Assembly (NCBI GenBank): GCA_030695265.1
Contig: JAUYTA010000867.1
Location: 1 to 15,851, forward strand
DNA length: 15,851 nucleotides
Direction: 5' to 3'
Origin: Bacteroidota bacterium
Lineage (GTDB): Bacteria; Bacteroidota; Bacteroidia; Bacteroidales; Prolixibacteraceae
The notes under the pieces were generated by a model. The model saw only the letters and a list, made by a program, of their open reading frames with translations. It was not told where the DNA came from and made no database searches. The position numbers and the translations under genes are program-made. Of this stretch, positions 14,405 to 15,851 are shown one piece after another; position 1 is the stretch's first letter, and each line of letters starts with the position of its first letter.

Positions 14405-15295
14405 TTACGATTGCTCGTAAACAGCGGCAAACACCCGCGACCAAACTTCCAGTTTACTTTTCCCCAATTCTGCCGGTTTGTTTTTCAGATAATCAGAATC
14501 CATTTCGCCACTTCGCATGGCCACTCCCATTTCAGTATAATTTTTAGCGATTTCTTCGGGAATTCCGGACTGCAACATTCCGCCCAACGTCTCTTCATCT
14601 TTAAAGTTTCCCCATGGAATCTCAGGTTTCCCGATCGCTTTGCCCAATATGGCTGCAACTTCGTGGGTTGTTTTTTCGTCGCTGGCAATGTAGCGGATGC
14701 TTTTTCCCTTAAACGACAGATTCTGCATTTCTTCGGCAGCTACATCGGCAATGTCTTCGGGGTGTACAATAACCAGTTTTGCATTTTCGCCATAATTACC
14801 ACCCATGATGCCCATGTTTTTGATCATTCCGATTTGACCCAGAAAATTTGGATAGAAAAATCCGGGGCGGAGGTGTTTAACATTCACATCAGGCAGGTCG
14901 TTTAATGCCTTTTCAGCAAAGTACAAACCGCTCACCGGTCCGCATCCTTCGGGCATGTGGGCGCCCATGCTGCTCAGGTTTACCACATTTTTTACTCCTG
15001 AAGCTTTGATCGCTTCGGCATAATTTTCGCCAATTCCGGCGATGTGCTTTTTCCAGTCGGAGGCGCCAAAATAAGGTGGAACCATTGTGTAAACGACATC
15101 GGCATCAATGAATGCTTTTGTCAAAAAAACGACGTCTTCAACCGATCCAATTGCGGCTTTGGCTCCAATTTCTTCAATCTGAGCAGCTTTTTCAGCTTTA
15201 CTGCTCACTACCGTTACATCATGCCCGGCAGCAACTAATTTTTCAGCAAGTGGTTTGCTGATGTTTCCAAGCGAACCTGTTACAACGTATTTCAT
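14405..15295 (-). CDS. NmrA-like NAD(P)-binding oxidoreductase (atypical SDR)
   Basis: The 296-residue protein begins with a Rossmann fold: MKYVVTGSLGNISKPLAEKL gives the glycine-rich nucleotide loop as GSLGNIS, a variant of GxxGxxG with Ser in the last place. Then come VTVVSS, a strand-end acidic/neutral position, VVYTMVPP, and NVVNLSSMGAH. There is no YxxxK active-site pair, which is typical of NmrA/atypical SDRs that sense redox cofactors or reduce quinones, as QorB does. LRPGFFYPNFLGQIGM marks the usual C-terminal substrate region. The gene is monocistronic as far as seen and is read towards the transposase. A REP-like hairpin set lies upstream of its start. The substrate is unknown, and no link to the peptide cassette is apparent. 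Confidence 0.88.
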   Translation of the reverse strand: MKYVVTGSLGNISKPLAEKLVAAGHDVTVVSSKAEKAAQIEEIGAKAAIGSVEDVVFLTKAFIDADVVYTMVPPYFGASDWKKHIAGIGENYAEAIKASGVKNVVNLSSMGAHMPEGCGPVSGLYFAEKALNDLPDVNVKHLRPGFFYPNFLGQIGMIKNMGIMGGNYGENAKLVIVHPEDIADVAAEEMQNLSFKGKSIRYIASDEKTTHEVAAILGKAIGKPEIPWGNFKDEETLGGMLQSGIPEEIAKNYTEMGVAMRSGEMDSDYLKNKPAELGKSKLEVWSRVFAAVYEQS

Positions 15296-15365
15296 AGCTA
15301 ATGTTTTAATTGTTCGGAATTTGAACGTGAAAGGGAGGTGAAAAGTTCATGCTAAACGCAGCGTC

Positions 15366-15446
15366 ATGCTGAACTTGTTTCAGCATCCCTTCTATGATGG
15401 GACCCCGAAATGAATTCGGGGTGACTGGGACTCGACAAAATCGAGT
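15366..15446. repeat. Triple-hairpin dispersed repeat
   Basis: Three adjacent stems are visible: atgctga/tcagcat (15366-15372 and 15380-15386), ccccgaa/ttcgggg (15403-15409 and 15415-15421) and actcga/tcgagt (15430-15435 and 15441-15446), with loops of 7, 5 and 5 bases. Sequences of the form catgctgaacttgtttcagcat and the cccgaa/ttcggg stem recur, from memory, in many Bacteroidota intergenic regions. It lies between the two minus-strand genes and has no good U-tract in either direction. Confidence 0.6.
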
Positions 15447-15456
15447 TAACACTTGG

Positions 15457-15851
15457 CTAAAAATAGAAAATGTTTTTTTGGTCGCGTTTTTCCTGATAGG
15501 TTCCTTTGCGCACCACTTTTACGATCGAACGGCGGTTAACTTCATGCTGTTCTTCGGCACAGGGAACACCGTTCCCGCAATTGTTGAGCAATCGTGTTTC
15601 TCCATATCCCTGATAAAGCAACCGATTGGGGTCGATTCCTTTAGAAACAACATAATCGAAAGCTGCACGTGCCCTTTTCTTTGAAAGCAACATGTTGTAT
15701 TCATCGCTTCCCCGTGAGTCGGTGTGCGATTCAATCCTGATTTCGAGGTCCGGGAACTCCACCAACAAGGAAATTAATTTATCAAGGGTAGCCATCATTT
15801 CTTTCCCCACATCCGATTTATCCAACTCGTAATTGATGTATTCGAGCTCTA
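15457..15851 (-). CDS. OmpA-family C-terminal domain protein, 5' part outside window
   Basis: Only the last ~131 codons are inside the window; the reading frame is open to the right edge (it begins ELEYINYELDKSDV), so the N-terminus is missing. The visible part is a peptidoglycan-binding OmpA domain: the beta strand INYELDKSDV, the helix DKLISLLVEFPDLEIRIESH, then HTDSRGSDEYNMLLSKKRA with the Asp and Arg that hold diaminopimelate, and RLLYQGYGET. The insert NNCGNGVPCAEEQHEVNRRS is the common Bacteroidota version with two Cys and the NRRS motif. The protein should anchor an outer-membrane or lipoprotein partner to peptidoglycan. Many longer family members also carry TPR or PD40 repeats upstream, but this cannot be judged here. 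Confidence 0.93.
   Translation of the reverse strand, partial: ELEYINYELDKSDVGKEMMATLDKLISLLVEFPDLEIRIESHTDSRGSDEYNMLLSKKRARAAFDYVVSKGIDPNRLLYQGYGETRLLNNCGNGVPCAEEQHEVNRRSIVKVVRKGTYQEKRDQKNIFYF

Noticed and set aside
14360..14905. Plus-strand open frame opposite the NmrA-like gene
   Set aside because: The minus-strand protein has clear Rossmann-fold motifs, and the plus-strand product resembles nothing.
1..15851. CRISPR arrays, rRNA or tRNA genes
   Set aside because: No regularly spaced direct repeats, no rRNA-like stretch and no cloverleaf with a TTC-type arm were seen on either strand.

Overview
The window looks like a chromosomal piece from a Bacteroidota bacterium, probably a marine or anaerobic Marinilabiliales/Cytophagales-type lineage. 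The evidence is AT-leaning coding sequence, start codons preceded by A-rich rather than Shine-Dalgarno sequence, a lipoprotein sugar epimerase, DUF2059 and OmpA-type proteins, and palindromes of a kind common in this phylum. This placement rests on protein style only, not on a search. No rRNA, tRNA or CRISPR array was seen.

Layout. 45-1415 is an AGE-family sugar epimerase lipoprotein. From 1794 to 13590 every gene lies on the + strand. This ~11.8 kb block reads as a peptide export/bacteriocin-type cassette. It contains a MacB-like permease and MacA-like adaptor, a small winged-helix regulator, a secreted DUF2059 protein, and a double-glycine-type precursor peptide (5063-5269). These are followed by a small two-TM protein (possible immunity), a five-TM membrane protein, a membrane-anchored thioredoxin-fold protein with CEHC, and a complete C39-peptidase ABC transporter. 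The block ends with an O-antigen-ligase/TPR fusion and an anchored transglutaminase-like protein. Immediately after the last stop codon lies a 39-codon fragment homologous to the 3' end of the epimerase, so epimerase sequence brackets the cassette. Next come an IS200-like Y1 transposase enclosed in a nested inverted repeat (13777-14350), and then, on the minus strand, an NmrA-like NAD(P)-binding protein and the C-terminal part of an OmpA-family protein that runs off the window.

How the genes may work together (inference). The precursor would be made with a 16-residue leader and handled by the thioredoxin-fold protein, since it has four Cys. The C39 transporter would cleave it after Ser-Gly and export it, with the MacA-like adaptor possibly bridging to an outer-membrane channel not encoded here. 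The ligase/TPR and transglutaminase-like proteins overlap or closely follow the transporter and may act on the exported product or the cell surface. The two-TM protein next to the precursor is the best immunity candidate. A large imperfect stem-loop just after the precursor may set its expression above that of downstream genes.

The strongest leads for a new system are the precursor with Cys at the predicted mature N-terminus, the linked ligase/TPR and transglutaminase-like genes, and the truncated epimerase copy at the cassette boundary.
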